NCBI GenBank assembly: GCA_020746105.1
Contig: CM036622.1
Span: 12,572,487-12,636,486 of the forward strand
Origin: Trogon surrucura
Taxonomy: Eukaryota; Chordata; Aves; Trogoniformes; Trogonidae
Direction of reading: 5' to 3'
Length of the DNA stretch: 64,000 nucleotides
A program made the position numbers and the translations under genes. Under the pieces are notes generated by a model, which was given only the letters and a program-made list of their open reading frames with translations, was not told the DNA's origin and did no database searches. Shown in pieces: positions 51,000 through 63,640 of this stretch. The first letter of the stretch is position 1. Each line of letters starts with the position of its first letter.

Positions 51000-52258
51000 A
51001 GAATGAGACTGGAGGCGTTCTTCTCAAATGACAGAAGCTGAACAATCTTCTGGAGCTACACAGAAGCCCTTCACTCCTTTGGTTTGGCCTGGCCGGATTT
51101 CGGCGGCGGGGGGGGAGCTGCAGGGTGGCTTCTGTAAGCAGCTGCTAGAGGCTCCCCAAGATTGATAGAGCCAATGCCAGCCGGCTACAAAGAGGGACCC
51201 ACCGCTGGCCAAGGCTGAGCCTATCAGTAAGGTGATAGCAGAGGAACGCCTCTGTGAAAAACATATTTAAGAACGGGAAAAAGAACTGCGCCACAACAGC
51301 TGGCACAGAGATGGAGGAGTGAGAATCTGTACAGACACCAAGGTCAGTGAAGAAGGAGGGGGGGAAGGATGAGCTCCAGGCGCCGGAGCAGAGAGAGTCC
51401 CCCAGGTCCGTGGTGAAGACCATGGTGAAGCGGGTTGTCCCCCTGCAGCCCATGGGCGAGGTGCAGATGTCCACCGTGAGGATCACCGCGTAGATGTCCA
51501 CCGAGGACTCCACGCCATGTGGGTGGATGCCTGAAAGGGGACTGTAGCCCGTGGGAAGCCCGCATCAGAGCAAGTCGCTGTCGGAGCCTGTAGCCCGTGG
51601 AAGAGAGGAATGCCCACGCTGGAGCAGGTTGGCCAGTGGGGCTTTTGGGACGTTGTGGGTGGCTCACGCTGGAGCAGTTTCCCCTGAAGGACTGCGCCTC
51701 AGACTCACGAGGGGTGGGCTGCCCCTCGTGAGGTGTCTCGCGTTGGGCAGTTTGTGATGAATTGCCCTTCGTGGGACGACTCACGTGGAGAAGAGAGCGT
51801 GAAGCTTGTCTCCCGTGACAGGGACCCCACAGTGGCCCTGGGGAAGAGTGAAGAGTCCTCCCCCGGAGTGAAGAAGCAGTGGAACCAACGTCGGATGAAC
51901 TGACCGTAACCCCCATTCGCTGTCCCCCTGCGCCGCTCGGGGGGAGGAGGTGGAGAAACCGGGATTGGTGTTAAGCCCGGGAAGAAGGGAGGGATGGGGG
52001 GAAGGTGTTCTGTTTAAGATCTGTTTGCTCTTTCTCACTTCTCACTGCTCCTCTCTAATTAGTTCTCTTAACAAATGTACCTAATTTCCCCAAAACTGAG
52101 TCTGTTTTGCCCGGGACAGTAAATGAGGGTGATCTCCCTGTCCTTATCTCAAACCCTGAGCCCTTGGAGATATTTTCTCCCCCTGTTCAGCAGTGAAGGG
52201 GGGAGTGAGTGAGCGGCTGTGTGGGTACCTGGCAGCCGGTCAGGGTTAACCCACGACA
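51000..52258 (+). mobile_element. Avian ERV LTR with an internal repeat array (apparently solo)
   Basis: A GC-richer block whose 3' part is a familiar avian endogenous retrovirus LTR. It contains a run of imperfect repeats built on CCCGTGG...CACGCTGGAGCAG (about 51400-51790), then the CCCCTGCGCCGCTCGGGGGG segment, GAGTCTGTTTTGCCCGGGAC, and the terminal GGTTAACCCACGACA at 52244-52258. A TATA-like element (ATATTTAAG) is near 51265. No retroviral internal genes adjoin it, so it looks like a solo LTR and an old fossil. The 5' edge is approximate, and I cannot settle the class (ERVK or ERVL) without a repeat library. Confidence 0.75.
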
Positions 52259-55200
52259 TAAGACCATTTTCAGTTCAGTTTATGGCAAAGTAGCAATAAG
52301 GTTTATTTCTGTGGTACCAGAGAAAACAAGAGAAAAGGCGAGGTTCTTCCAGATTCTCATTCTGGAGTAGAAGTGTGTTATCTTTCACTTCCTGGTGAAG
52401 GCTGCTTAACACGTATGAAAAAAACTCTCTGCCATTTCTCTCTTCTTGATTGAGGCAGGAGAACAAAAGAAACACACGCATCAAACAACAACAAATAATA
52501 ACAAAAAATACCAGAGGCACACACCAAGGAAAAGATTTGTAGCAATCGATGTAAACAGTCAAGTCATACAACACAGGTCTCAAGACTGATAAACTGACAA
52601 ACTACTCCTAAATAAAATTATAAAGCCCTCAACAGTGAAAGATCTGAGAGTAATATAAACATAGTAGGCCTATAATGCATATTTGCTAGGAGTATTACCA
52701 GACTCTTCTACAATACTGTGAAGCTAATTTAATTAATGATATCCATGAAATATTACTACTCAGGGGGAAAAAAAAACCAACAAACTAATTCTTTTGAAAT
52801 ATTTATCTTTACTTAAACATGCGAGACAAAGCCACTTAAAGGATATTGTTAGTTCTTAAAAGAAGCTCCATTATATCATTTCTTTAAAGGTGTTACTTCA
52901 AATTTCTTGGTTTTGTACAAAAGAACACTTGAAATATGTTTTCTGAAGTGTTCATAGCATTCCTGAACACAATATATAACTATTTTGTCAAAATCTGGGA
53001 GGCTTTGGGGGTTTTTAAAATAAAACTCTTAAACAAATGTTAATAAAAGCCTTTATGTCATCTCTTTCCCATACCGAAGGGAAGAGGAAAAGATTCTCAA
53101 ATACTTACTCTTAACACAAACTTTGTTTTACGTTTCTTTTGAAGTGGAATTCCTGTAGCATTGAATCAAGATGGCAAAAAGACTGATTTTCCATTCCAGA
53201 GAAACATCCTGGTTCTAACAGAGCAAACTGCTCGTCAGCATATTTCCCCAACACATTCCCTCCCACCCCAGCCCAAAACCAGCAGCTGGTAAATTCTATT
53301 CGTCATGGAAAAAACATTGTATTTTTCAGTCATTACTATCACCATCTTGTCTACAACGAGGGAAATATCACACCTATTCTCATTTATAAAAGATTCAAAT
53401 TAGGTCATCTTTAAGTACACCCTTGAGAAAGACTCCAATATAATGCACCTAAAACCACAGCTTATTTTGGCCCATACGTGTATAGTAAAGAGCTGCCAGC
53501 AACAGCCGCAAACGGGCAGACCACGTTAACTGCCATAAGCAACCCGCTTTGTAACTGAGCCAAACTTCAGACTCAGGTTTTCTGCATCAGGCGCCAAAAT
53601 CACTTAGAAGACCACAGGGGAGGGGAGAAAAAGAAAAAAAAAAAAGCTATTACTAAGATGAAGATAAAATTTATTTTTTTTCCTAATCAGCTCAAGCCAC
53701 ACTTACAGTAATTTAAGATATAGCACCATGTTATTTTGTACCTGGTAAATGAAATTTGAAAGGTTAAAGAAATACGTACCATCCTGGTATCCGTTACACA
53801 CAAATAATAGATTTGTGGGTTTCCACTTTGTATTACTGGGCAGTCAAAATCAGCCCAAACTGCCTTGAGTTGAAGTCTCTTACCTGTACACTACAGATGT
53901 TTTCAGGTAGCTTGTAGCTGTCTGGCAATCCACTTTTCCGAATAATTTACCCCAAAAGAACAACTTCCAGCCACAAAAAAAATCCCATAACCTGTAAAGA
54001 GTGGACTAGTAAGCTCCATCCAAAACCTAATTATTCATTCTTCAGCAAGTACAGTTTTTGGAAATATTAGCTAGCACTGTATCCCTAAATAAGGATGTGC
54101 ATCACCCATTTATTTGCACAAGAGCAAGATGAGGTGTATCAGCAACCACGGCTTTCAGTTTCCTAATTAAACCACAATTAACCATTATCTTTCCAGCCAC
54201 TTCAGAAAAGACAGAGGGGAGAGAGGGAAACCAATTGTACCTCCTCACCACCTGGAAGACAAGACATTTTCTCCTAATAGTTTGATTTCCACTTTAGTTG
54301 TTCCAGTTTGATTTCTGTTCAGGACATGTCAGGTAAGAAAAACAAACCAACAAACACACATAACTGGGAAAGATCAGACGAGCAGACAGGTCTGCAGCCT
54401 GAAGGTTCACACAGGCTCCAGCTCCTGCCAACTGAGGGGAGATCCCTACGCCACAAACCAGCCGGGCGGCCAGATTCCTCGCATGAGGGGAAGGAACTAA
54501 GAGAAGCTGCAGCTCTTCAAAAAACTGAAAAAATACAGCTGGTACCAGCAGCACAGAACAGAACCCACTTTATTATTATATGTACCTAAGGAGATTTAAC
54601 AGGATGAATAGAGAGGCATAAAACCTGCTTGAGTATACTGAGAAAGAGATCAATGAATCTCCTTGAGGAAAACGAAAGTCAAGTTTTTTGGGATGCTTCA
54701 ACAACAGCTTTACTACTGGAACACAGTGGAAACACAGGTACCTTTCTTACCTGTGAGGATTAACTTAAAGCATATCCCTCAGAAAGGTACAAAGTGCAGT
54801 ACCAGCACAGCACCAAATGAGAAAAAAGTTGACTGCACAGGCTGATGGAAGCAGGCAGAGAGGTTCCACAATCCTCAGGATGTTCCCTACTACGGGAGGC
54901 CTATTTGTAATCTAATTACACTTCTGCATCGATAAAGAGAGGCATCTTTGGGTTTAGGGGGTTTTTTTGCCAGTTCTGTCTTTAGTGGGGGTTTTTGACT
55001 GGTTTGTTTTAAGGTCAGTACCTTTTTCTCTTCTTTTTTTTTTTTTTTTTTGAAGTATCAGCAAAACAGTTCAGATTGAAGAAGAGAAAAAAATGCATCA
55101 CTCAAGCTAACTTTCACCTGGAAGTTGACTCAATTGCATGTTAGGAACTTCACCTGTATTCAAGCATGTATCAATACACATCCATACTCGGCAAGCAGTT

Positions 55201-56810
55201 TACCTTGAGCTTTAGCAATAAAAAGCAGCTGGACAGTTCTCAGTGAAAATTCAGGTTTACAAGGCAACGGGAAAAAGGAAAAAAAAAAACCACAATACTG
55301 CATCAAAAAAACAATAAAGAAACCCCACAAAACCCCAGAACCAATGCAAATCCTGATACTTAATCATGAGATTACCCAAATTACCAACTTCTGGGGGCAA
55401 GCAGATGCAAAAGACTTAACAGCAAGGTATATCTCCTTGTTGGCAACACATAAAAAAAATAATTCCTTACAGAGAAGGCTTTTGAAAATATCAACCACAG
55501 CCCATAATAAACAGGTGCATAAACAGAACAGTCTGGGGAGGCTGTTCAAGATCTGAAACAGTTCTGTGTGCAGAACGATGCAGGTGATGCTTCTTTCAGG
55601 GTAGAGGTCTCCTTCAATACAGAAGCAGTACAATTAAAAAAAAAAAATTTAAAAAAATAAAAATCAGAACTGATGAACACACAGCCTGTTGATCAAAACT
55701 GGCTTCTTCAGCTTTTATTCAGCAGCATTTGTCAGAAGCTGATGTGACGTACACTAGCTTCTCAGGTAAATTTACTTTTGAAGCCAAGCATCAAAACATG
55801 AACACTTTTCCAAAATAAGAGTAGTCTACATATAACCAGTTCTTCCTCAGTAGACAGACATGGAAAACATGACATTTACATCTCCTCTAAGCTCTTACAA
55901 TTCTTTTCACTATGCCAGGTTTACATATCCTTCCCCCCATAAGGGCTTCAGTTTACCAAGAGGCATCAAAAAACACCAGTGTAACAGCCTAAAAGTGTTT
56001 TGCACTCCACAACAGCAACCAGCTGGTTCTTTGGCTGATACCTGTGCTAAAAAATTTCTGAGCACATCTATGGAACTTGCAAAGGATGATGGCTTTATAC
56101 CACTAAAGTAGTTATGCAAGTAAACTGTAACGTAGACTTCTGCCAACACAGACTACTTTGGTCAGAGAATCCATAGATGCTACAGTAGCTATACTAGCAC
56201 AGGGTAACCTCCCCTAGGGGAAGGTTTGACACTAATGCTCTTTTTGTAATTCCAGAACTACTTTTAACTGCAAATGAACAGTCTCGACCTAATTTTGGAT
56301 GCTAGAAGAAATAAAGGAAGTAACTGAACTGGAGCCCAAACCAAAAAGCAATGGCCCACTCAAGAGTCACTGTCACGATTAAACAGGAAAACTGACCACA
56401 AATAGAAAACCAGAAATTTGTCATTTCAGTAACACAGTGATGTTTAGTCTTGAAATCACAACATTATAAAACAGAATTAGGCATCTGAAGCAAAATATCA
56501 TGTAAGAAATCACAGTGTATGCAACTTCAAGTATAAAGCTAAAACACACCCAAGGCACTAAAGCAGTAACGGAAGGAGTTGGCTTGTGTTCTCTTAAAGA
56601 CTTCCAACACCAACCACCTGCTTATCAGCTCCAGGTCTGAAACACATCTTACATTACAGGCATCCCTTTCTGATAAGTTTTACATTTTTCTGTGTATCCA
56701 TTTCTATGTGCATGCCAAAATAGCTAGTTACTGTAGCTACCTTTTCCCAAATAAGCAGAGGACAGGAATACTGGATATGAAACACCAGCTCAAGTTACTG
56801 AGTGTACGGA
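52259..56810. other. Interval between the two LTRs, no gene recognised
   Basis: AT-rich unique sequence with A- and T-runs (for example a T-run near 55040 and an A/T-rich block near 55630-55665). Open frames at 54294-54589 on both strands overlap a mildly GC-richer patch and have no recognisable domain. No splice-supported exon is seen. Confidence 0.55.
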
Positions 56811-57345
56811 TATTGGCTGGGATAGAGTTAATTTTCTTCACAGAAGCTTGTATGGGGCTGTGTTCTGGATTTGTGAGGAAAATAGTGTGTGGATAACACA
56901 GGGATGTTTGGCTACCACTGGGCAGTGCTTGCACAGCACCAAGGCTTCTCACAGAGCGTCAGTGGGTCGGTGATATGGAGCGGACACAGCTGGGACAGCT
57001 GACCCGGTTGACCAAAAAGATGTCCCAGACCACATGACATCACGCTCAGCAATAAAAGCTGGTCGAAGAGGGAGGAATGGGGGTGGATGTTTGGAGTGAT
57101 GGCATTTGTCTTCCCAAGTCTCCACTGGACATGATGAAGCTCCACTGACCTGGAGGTGGCTGAACACCTGCCTGCCCATGGAAGTGGTGAATGAATTCCT
57201 TGTTCGGCTTTGCTTTACCTATTGAACTGTCTTTATCTCAACGCAGGAGTTTTCTCATTTTTACCCTTCCAATTCTCCCGCTGTGTGGCGAGTGAATGAG
57301 CAGCTGTGTGGGGCTGAGCTGCCCACCGGGGTTAAATCAAGCTAG
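56811..57345 (+). mobile_element. Avian ERV solo LTR, second family
   Basis: This block starts with TTGGCTGGGATAGAGTTAAT and contains GGACACAGCTGGGACAGCTG, a promoter-like CAATAAAAGCTGG, and TTTGGAGTGATGGC. Later parts read GGCTGAACACCTGCCTGCCC and TTTACCTATTGAACTGTC, and it ends near GGGGTTAAATCA. This order is that of a widespread avian solo LTR. It does not resemble the LTR at 51.0-52.26 kb, so the two do not bound one provirus. It appears somewhat diverged and lacks neighbouring internal sequence, so it is probably an old solo insertion. Confidence 0.75.
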
Positions 57346-59021
57346 AAAATGGCAGAATTAAGGTAACATGTAACCTTGACACGTTTGCCTTAAACAGAAC
57401 AAAGACACTGCTTAATTACACATCCCTATTACTTCGTGAGTTAGGGGCATAATTATTTCCCAGTTCCCCAAGACCTCTTAACGCCTGAGATATTTCCTCT
57501 CTAGATGAATTCTGTAACAATGAAACTTGTATCATACAACCCATGCTGTATTTCATTAAATTTGCTTATTGCATTATTTCAATAAATAACAGAGGCACCT
57601 GAAGAACACAGAACAGAAATGCCACACAGCATTTAATGAATTTATACATGAAATTTCTTACCATGAAAAATGCAATGTGACCAGGTACAGTAGCATTTAC
57701 ACAGCATGGGAGAGAAAGATTAACAACCGAGTTGAAATGGCCACAGGCAAACTTAATTCCTAATTTACATGAAAAAAAAAAAATCAGAACTTAAATCCTC
57801 TTTCACTAGGATTAAATATAACCCAATAGATCGTAAGCTTAATATATTTTATAGGAACAACTACAGTTATCTCAGAAGTAAAGGTCTCATGTATGTTAAA
57901 AGTGTTGCTATTGTTTACTGAAACAAAATCATACCTTGCTTGGGTTATTATTTTTTTTACATTTGCAAAACAAGAAGCACTAACGGCATATTGATCCACC
58001 AATACTGCTTCGGACTTCCTATGCCAGAGAGGAGATCTCTGGAAGTTCTAGTGTATTTATACAAATAGTTGCAGTCTACTGCTGGCAAGTTTTACTGACA
58101 GATTTCTTTTTTTGTGAACCAAAACAAAAGAATATTTTCCGCTTTCCCCTCCTCCTCTTATCTGTGATGTTTACAAAGAAAGCCTAGCCTTTGTGGATGC
58201 CTTATTTCCACCTAGGAGGAAGGAGGGGGAAAAAAAAAACCAAAAAACAAACAAACCACAGAAACCCCAAACCTATACTCAGCTTTCATAGTTAAGAGGG
58301 CTTACAGAACAGAGGCAAATGGAGAGGTAACAGCTGTGGTAAGCGAGTACAGAATCTTCCAAATTAACATTGTGTAGGTGAGTCTTAATTCCTTAGCAGA
58401 AGAAAACCAATCCAGACTGGGTAGAGCAGCACATGACTATTCAGCCCTAATACAGCCAAAGAGGGACTATCAGTGTAGTTACATGTCCCCGGTGCTCCCT
58501 TTGTGCTGCCACTGCAGTTATTCTACTGTCCAGCAAGCTGACTTAGAGAGCCCAACTGGCACAAAGAAAAGTTTTGTTTTGCTAATTCCGCCCCTAAACT
58601 GGCCTACTGTAACGTCAGCTGAACACCAGTGCAAGGGGACAGCTAGGAAACTCCCAACATGAAGGGATATGAAAGGAAACTACCTTTTGTAACACAGGCT
58701 TAAAGTTATGATCTTTTTAAAGAGCACTTAATGTAGCTCTGCTAATCTGTGCAGCTGCATCTTGGCTACTGGTCCCATCTACAATTCAGACCTTTGCTCA
58801 TATTCCTAAATAATGTTGTAACTACACCATTAGAATAGACAGTAGAATTTCACTGCTCAGCAGCTTTTACAGAGCTCAAGTCTATAAAGGACCAGATTAC
58901 AAACAGTGTAATGCAATCAGTGGGGACTAACCAGGGGCAACGCACCATCTTTTCTGTAATTTCTGCACACCCCCCATCAGTCCTGTCCACACACAGTGCT
59001 CAGCAGAAGGTAAAGCAGACA

Positions 59022-59049
59022 TCGTCTGTCAGCCCTCGTCTGTCAGCCC
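59022..59049. repeat. Exact tandem duplication, 14 bp x 2
   Basis: TCGTCTGTCAGCCC at 59022-59035 is repeated without change at 59036-59049, within a locally GC-richer stretch (about 58970-59110). Confidence 0.9.
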
Positions 59050-60741
59050 TCACCTGCGTGCGCTGCACAGACACGAGGTCACCCTCAGCATCCCACGGCC
59101 ACCGCCACTCCACCTGCAACACTCTCCCCTTACCCACATCGATATCCTTCATCTTACCAAGCAATTTTGGCTTGGATTAGCACAATGAAGTATTTTGAAC
59201 AATCTGAGTATTGGTCAGAGTATCAGTTTAACATACAGATTATTTTTTTATGATTGTTCCTCAAAAGATACCCTGAAAAGAAACATGTAACAAGATGCAA
59301 ACTTTGCTTCTATAATACATTGCACGTGTTTAAATCTGACAAATACAGTTTTCTGGTCTCAGAATTTTTATAAGTGATCTTTATGTTGAGATTTGTGCTT
59401 ACTTAATATTGTTTCATATTCAAGATTATTTCCAATAACTGACAGAAATGTAGAATCTCTAAACTGAACAGCACAATGATGAAAAAAACCTTCGCTTTTA
59501 TGATTCTTCTATCCTAGAAATTTCAGTCACATTTTCCAAGCAGCCGTGTTACTCCAAATAATAATTTGGAATATTGTTTGCAATGTACAAAAAGTGCAGA
59601 GCAATATTCTAACTTTCAGTTTGAAAGACAGAACTCTAAAAAAAGCAGCAATAACAAGTTTTGTCACTTGGTGGCAGCACACCAAAGAAAAACAAAACAC
59701 TCGAACAAGAGCACAGTATTTCTTACCAGCACACATTCCTTTACATCTCTCATAAAAGTGCCAGAATCCCTGGAAGGCTCTAGTTACTTCACAGATTTAA
59801 GATACGCAACTGAATTTTTAACACTATTAACTTCACATTCAAGTAGACATTTAAAGGCTCGTAATTCAAAGCTCTATTTCAGTCTTTCTGACTGATGTTT
59901 ACTGGCTCATGTACCTCCACCAAAACTGCCAAACGTGTGCCAAATGGGGTTCCCAAGCAGGTGGAAGCACGGGCAAGCAAACAGCAAGACTTGAAAGCCT
60001 GATGTCCCAGCAATGGTAACTGCTCATTCAAACAAAACTAAATGGGCACTCTGATTCAGATGCACCATCAGTTTGGATTTTACCTTCTTCCCATGCTGTC
60101 AGAAAAGGCTTACCAACACACCAGAAAACTTGTTACAGTAAATCATAATTCTTCCACCAGCATCTCTTCCACCACCTGCACCACATGCCATAAATATCTT
60201 ACAGTGCTATTATGGTCAGTGACGATGAACTAGAATCAAGTCTTTATTCACTTAAATAAATGATGTTAATCAAAGGTTTGATTTAATTAAACTAAAAATA
60301 ATTAAATAATTTACCAAATACATCCAAGAACTGCTTTAAACTACTACTACTACTGAAGCAGGAAGAAGATGCAATGAGAACACAAAGATCTGCTGGTTTC
60401 CTTTTCCTCTTATTAATGCTGTCGCAAAGACTCGTTCACCACCCTGGTAACACACCATCGCTGCCTTTTCTCCCACACTGATCTCGTACACAGGCATGTA
60501 CAAAGACACACAAACTATACCACATAACCACATAGCACAAAACAAAGCTGTTAATTACTATCTGTACGTGCCAAACTTATCTATGGCTAATAAAAACAAA
60601 AGTTCCCACATGCCCTTACCTGACCCAACAGCTTATGGCTGCCTAGTTCTCACACAGGCTGGTCTGGCCCTTCTACTTGAGCAGCTTGATTAAACCTCAA
60701 CACACAAACCAGGGCGGCCTCACCAAGCACAGCAGTAAAAA

Positions 60742-60787
60742 GAGGGGAAGGGAGGGAGAGGGGAAGGGAGGGAGAGGGGGAGGGAGA
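60742..60787. repeat. 16-bp purine minisatellite, about three units
   Basis: GAGGGGAAGGGAGGGA occurs at 60742-60757 and 60758-60773, with a third variant unit GAGGGGGAGGGAGA at 60774-60787 and purine-rich sequence continuing to about 60815. The strand asymmetry and repeated G-runs make it prone to G-quadruplex or triplex (H-DNA) formation. Confidence 0.9.
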
Positions 60788-62509
60788 AAGAAAGACGGGA
60801 AGAGGAGCCCAGACGAGGAAGCTCCTGCCACCAGAGGGGGTACGAGCCTTGGAGAAAGGGTTCAGCTCCCAGGGAAGTCCCCAGGGAGGTTTCGAGGTCC
60901 TCCAAAACACTGTTGATAAACAGTATGCGAGGGAAACAGCTGCAAGGAAACAAAGTTGGTGCTGAAAAACAGAGCTACTCTGCAATTTCTATACAGAGAC
61001 AGACTTGGCCATGGCACAATGAACAACTTCCAGGTTTTGCCCATTTAAATTAGTAAAGCTAAATAAAATTTATTTTATTACAATAAATACTCCCGATCCT
61101 TTTTCTCAGTAAACTTACTGCCTTCAAAGGAAAAAAAAAAAAGGATACCATATGGCAACATGGAGCTTGACCGAAGTGAAAAGGAACAAGCTGAATAATC
61201 CAGGCCCCTGACTCTACAGCAGCCCCACACCTCACCCCATGCTCTCACCTCCCTGCTGGGGCTGCCCAGCTTGCTCCTCAGCACTACCTGTAAAAGCAGA
61301 TCCTCAGCTGAGAATAAGAAGAGGGGAGAATGATCCTATTAAAAGAGAAGGTAACACCTTGCCCCAAACCGAACACGTAAGTCCAGAAGTCTTTTCTATC
61401 TCTGCTGCTACAGAGGGAAGAGAAGTAATTTTTAGAACATATTCAAGGCTCAGCGTATTTGAGAAGGGAAGATGTTTGCTGATTTACTCGTGTCTCAAGC
61501 TGCAGTATATGCTAGCATCCTAATACACTAGGAAAAAAATAGTTATCTATGTTTCAGGGGTACTGAACAAGTAGCAGAGTAGGGTTACAGCACCTCAGGA
61601 TATTTTCTAGATCCAAGTGGTGGATCAATCTTCTTCAGTAATCTTCATTTTACCTATTTATAAATGGCTTCAGCAAGATCAGCAGAAGTCTGGCGTTTTT
61701 AAAAAAAAATAAGTCAACTGCATTTTTGTTGGGGGCAAAAAAAAAGAGAGAAAAAAGATAGACTGCATGTGCAATTTTAAAAGGAAGGTGAACTAAAATC
61801 TGAATTATAGCAAAATAATTCTAGTTGGGGTGGAAGCAGGGAAACACTTTTTTTTTTCCATAGGAATCAAAAGCTGGAGGCACATACTTGGTGTTAAGCA
61901 CCTCGGCTGCTTAGGACAAGTGTAAATGAGTCATACCATCTGTACTCGCATTCAAAGGATAGTCTGGCAAGATAGCAGGGAGAACACAAAGCAGTATGAC
62001 GCTCTGCTCCTCATGTTATGGAAGCAGTTAAACTGGGGAGCAGAGGAAGATTTATCAGTTAAAAGAAGAACCACCTGCAATAGCAGACACTGAGCTATTT
62101 ATAATATGTAATTATTTGTAGAATTCTACCCAGTAATCTATAGTACTGCAAAGATACCTATAGACTCACATATAAAGATATTGCAGAGGCTGATTAATGC
62201 TGTATTTCATATAAGTATATTTATCTCACAGAATAACACAGGAGACAAAGTAGAAAGTAAACAGATCGGAGCAAGACGTCATTCCGGAACATCAATAATT
62301 GAGAGAGAAGCTATTTCAGATAACTAAAGACAAGACAAAATGCATTGACAGAGGAAAAAATAAAAACAAAACAAAACCCACAAAACCAAACCAACAGAAT
62401 CAACACTTTGCAAGTACCCTTCTAAACCAAGCTGTGCGGAGCAGAGTAGAAGCAATAACCACAAAGGAAGAAACAAGGACCTTGCAAAGACACAGTAAGA
62501 GACTAATCC

Positions 62510-62660
62510 CAGCAGAGCGGGGGGGAGGTCTCATCCAAAAAGATGACTCTTGCCAGCGTCCGAGCGAAGGCGGACAAAGCCACCGCCAGCGTCTGCAGCA
62601 ACGTGCCACAGAAGGCTGCTACTGCCAGCACGGCTCTGCGGGTCAGGAAGTCACAACCAA
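62510..62660. other. CpG-rich patch
   Basis: This 150-base stretch is clearly richer in G+C and CpG (GAGCGGGG, GTCCGAGCGAAGGCGG, CACCGCCAGCGTC) than its surroundings. It lies just downstream, on the minus strand, of the candidate exon at 62996-63163. Open frames on both strands here have no recognisable domain. The patch may be a short CpG island shore or an old GC-rich repeat. Confidence 0.3.
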
Positions 62661-62995
62661 GGTATAAAGGCTTATCACAAAATAAACCACCAACACTGGA
62701 AAAAAGTACAAAGTTTGCGTATCATGGTTTTCTTTTTAAACATCCCAGAAAAAGCATGTGGGAGGCTGAAGTTACTAGCGTTATTTTTCTTGTAATAGAA
62801 GCAGTATATTTTAAAATAGGAAATTTAAGCTTTAATTTAGATCACAGCACACATAAGTCAACAGATTTGGTGCCTAATACTCTATCTTTCACATCAGATG
62901 AGAGTTTGTAGTATGAAATGATGCTAAAGACCATTTCAATTTAGCAAAAACACACAGCTTATTTATGATGGCTACATTTAAACTAGAGTACTTAC

Positions 62996-63163
62996 AGGAA
63001 GGACACCAAGTTCTCCCAAAGATATTCCTGGATATTTCGGGGGCTGGAAAGGGGGAGAATAGACATCCATCTGCTGTTCCAAAAGCCTTGTGATAATTTG
63101 TTTATACTTATAACAGGCTTTGAGAAGCATTAAATGTACAATTAATTCAAAAAGGTACTTCAT
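62996..63163 (-). CDS. Candidate distal alternative first exon of ANKRD28 (unproven)
   Basis: On the minus strand an ATG at 63163 starts 56 codons that end at a near-perfect donor, CTTCCT|gtaagt, in phase 0. Splicing to the exon at 34209 would be in frame. The peptide begins MKYLFELIVHLMLLKACYKY, then runs through KQIITRLLEQQ to a proline-rich tail, SPPFQPPKYPGISLGELGV. The first half could form an amphipathic or partly hydrophobic helix. A short upstream frame, ATGCAAACTTTGAGGAAATGA, overlaps the start as ATGA. I do not recognise the peptide with certainty. The case rests on the donor, the phase, the protein-like composition and nearby CpG patches. It could instead be chance or belong to an unknown transcript. 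Confidence 0.35.
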
Positions 63164-63489
63164 TTCCTCAAAGTTTGCATGTCTTCATATAGCTAAAAGA
63201 TGATAAAATTGTTTATCTTAAAAAAAATGAAATCTCATCAATTTATGTTGGTTCATTTACTTCATTCTCTAACTTTTTTGTTGGATAAAATCAGGCACAG
63301 ATAAAATTCTCCTATTTTGGAGCATTCCGTAGGTTATATTAATAGCATTTACACTTCCCAGCACGTTTAGCAACAGTCTATATACACGAGGATGTCTGCC
63401 CCCAGTAATGACAGTTCACAAATAGGTACATTAGCATAAAACTAATATCATTAATACATATGTCCAGCTGTGAGCTGAGCTGATTTGGA

Positions 63490-63640
63490 GGGAGGAGAGG
63501 ACATGAGGGGGCAGGAGGATGCTGTGCCGTACCACTTTCTCCGTGACTACCTTTTTACCAGGGACTACCGCACGGAGGAGCTTCACAGGCAAACGAAGCG
63601 GTAACTCAATCCGTTTCGTTATGAATCAGCAGAACTGTCA
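63490..63640. promoter_or_regulatory. Small CpG cluster upstream of the candidate distal exon
   Basis: About eight CpG sites fall within roughly 100 bases (63525-63625) in otherwise CpG-poor DNA. The cluster lies 350-450 bases upstream, in minus-strand terms, of the ATG at 63163. It could mark a small promoter or enhancer for that exon. It also overlaps a 33-codon open frame on the plus strand (63503-63604). No core promoter element can be named. Confidence 0.25.

Larger units (their letters stand above)
57346..62509. other. Interval upstream of the second LTR, no gene recognised
   Basis: Mostly AT-rich unique DNA. It contains a 14-bp exact duplication (59022), the purine minisatellite at 60742 and a moderately GC-rich stretch at 60650-60920. 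Open frames there (60650-60985 minus, 60677-60916 plus) are shadows of the purine-rich composition. No exon is supported. Confidence 0.55.

Noticed and set aside
51344-51916. 190-codon and 122-codon minus-strand frames rich in H, P, R and S
   Set aside because: They are antisense readings of the GC-rich repeat array in the LTR. No retroviral or host domain is recognisable.
51000-57345. The two LTRs as the ends of one provirus
   Set aside because: Their sequences belong to different LTR types and the DNA between them shows no retroviral gene remnants, so they are treated as two independent solo LTR fossils.
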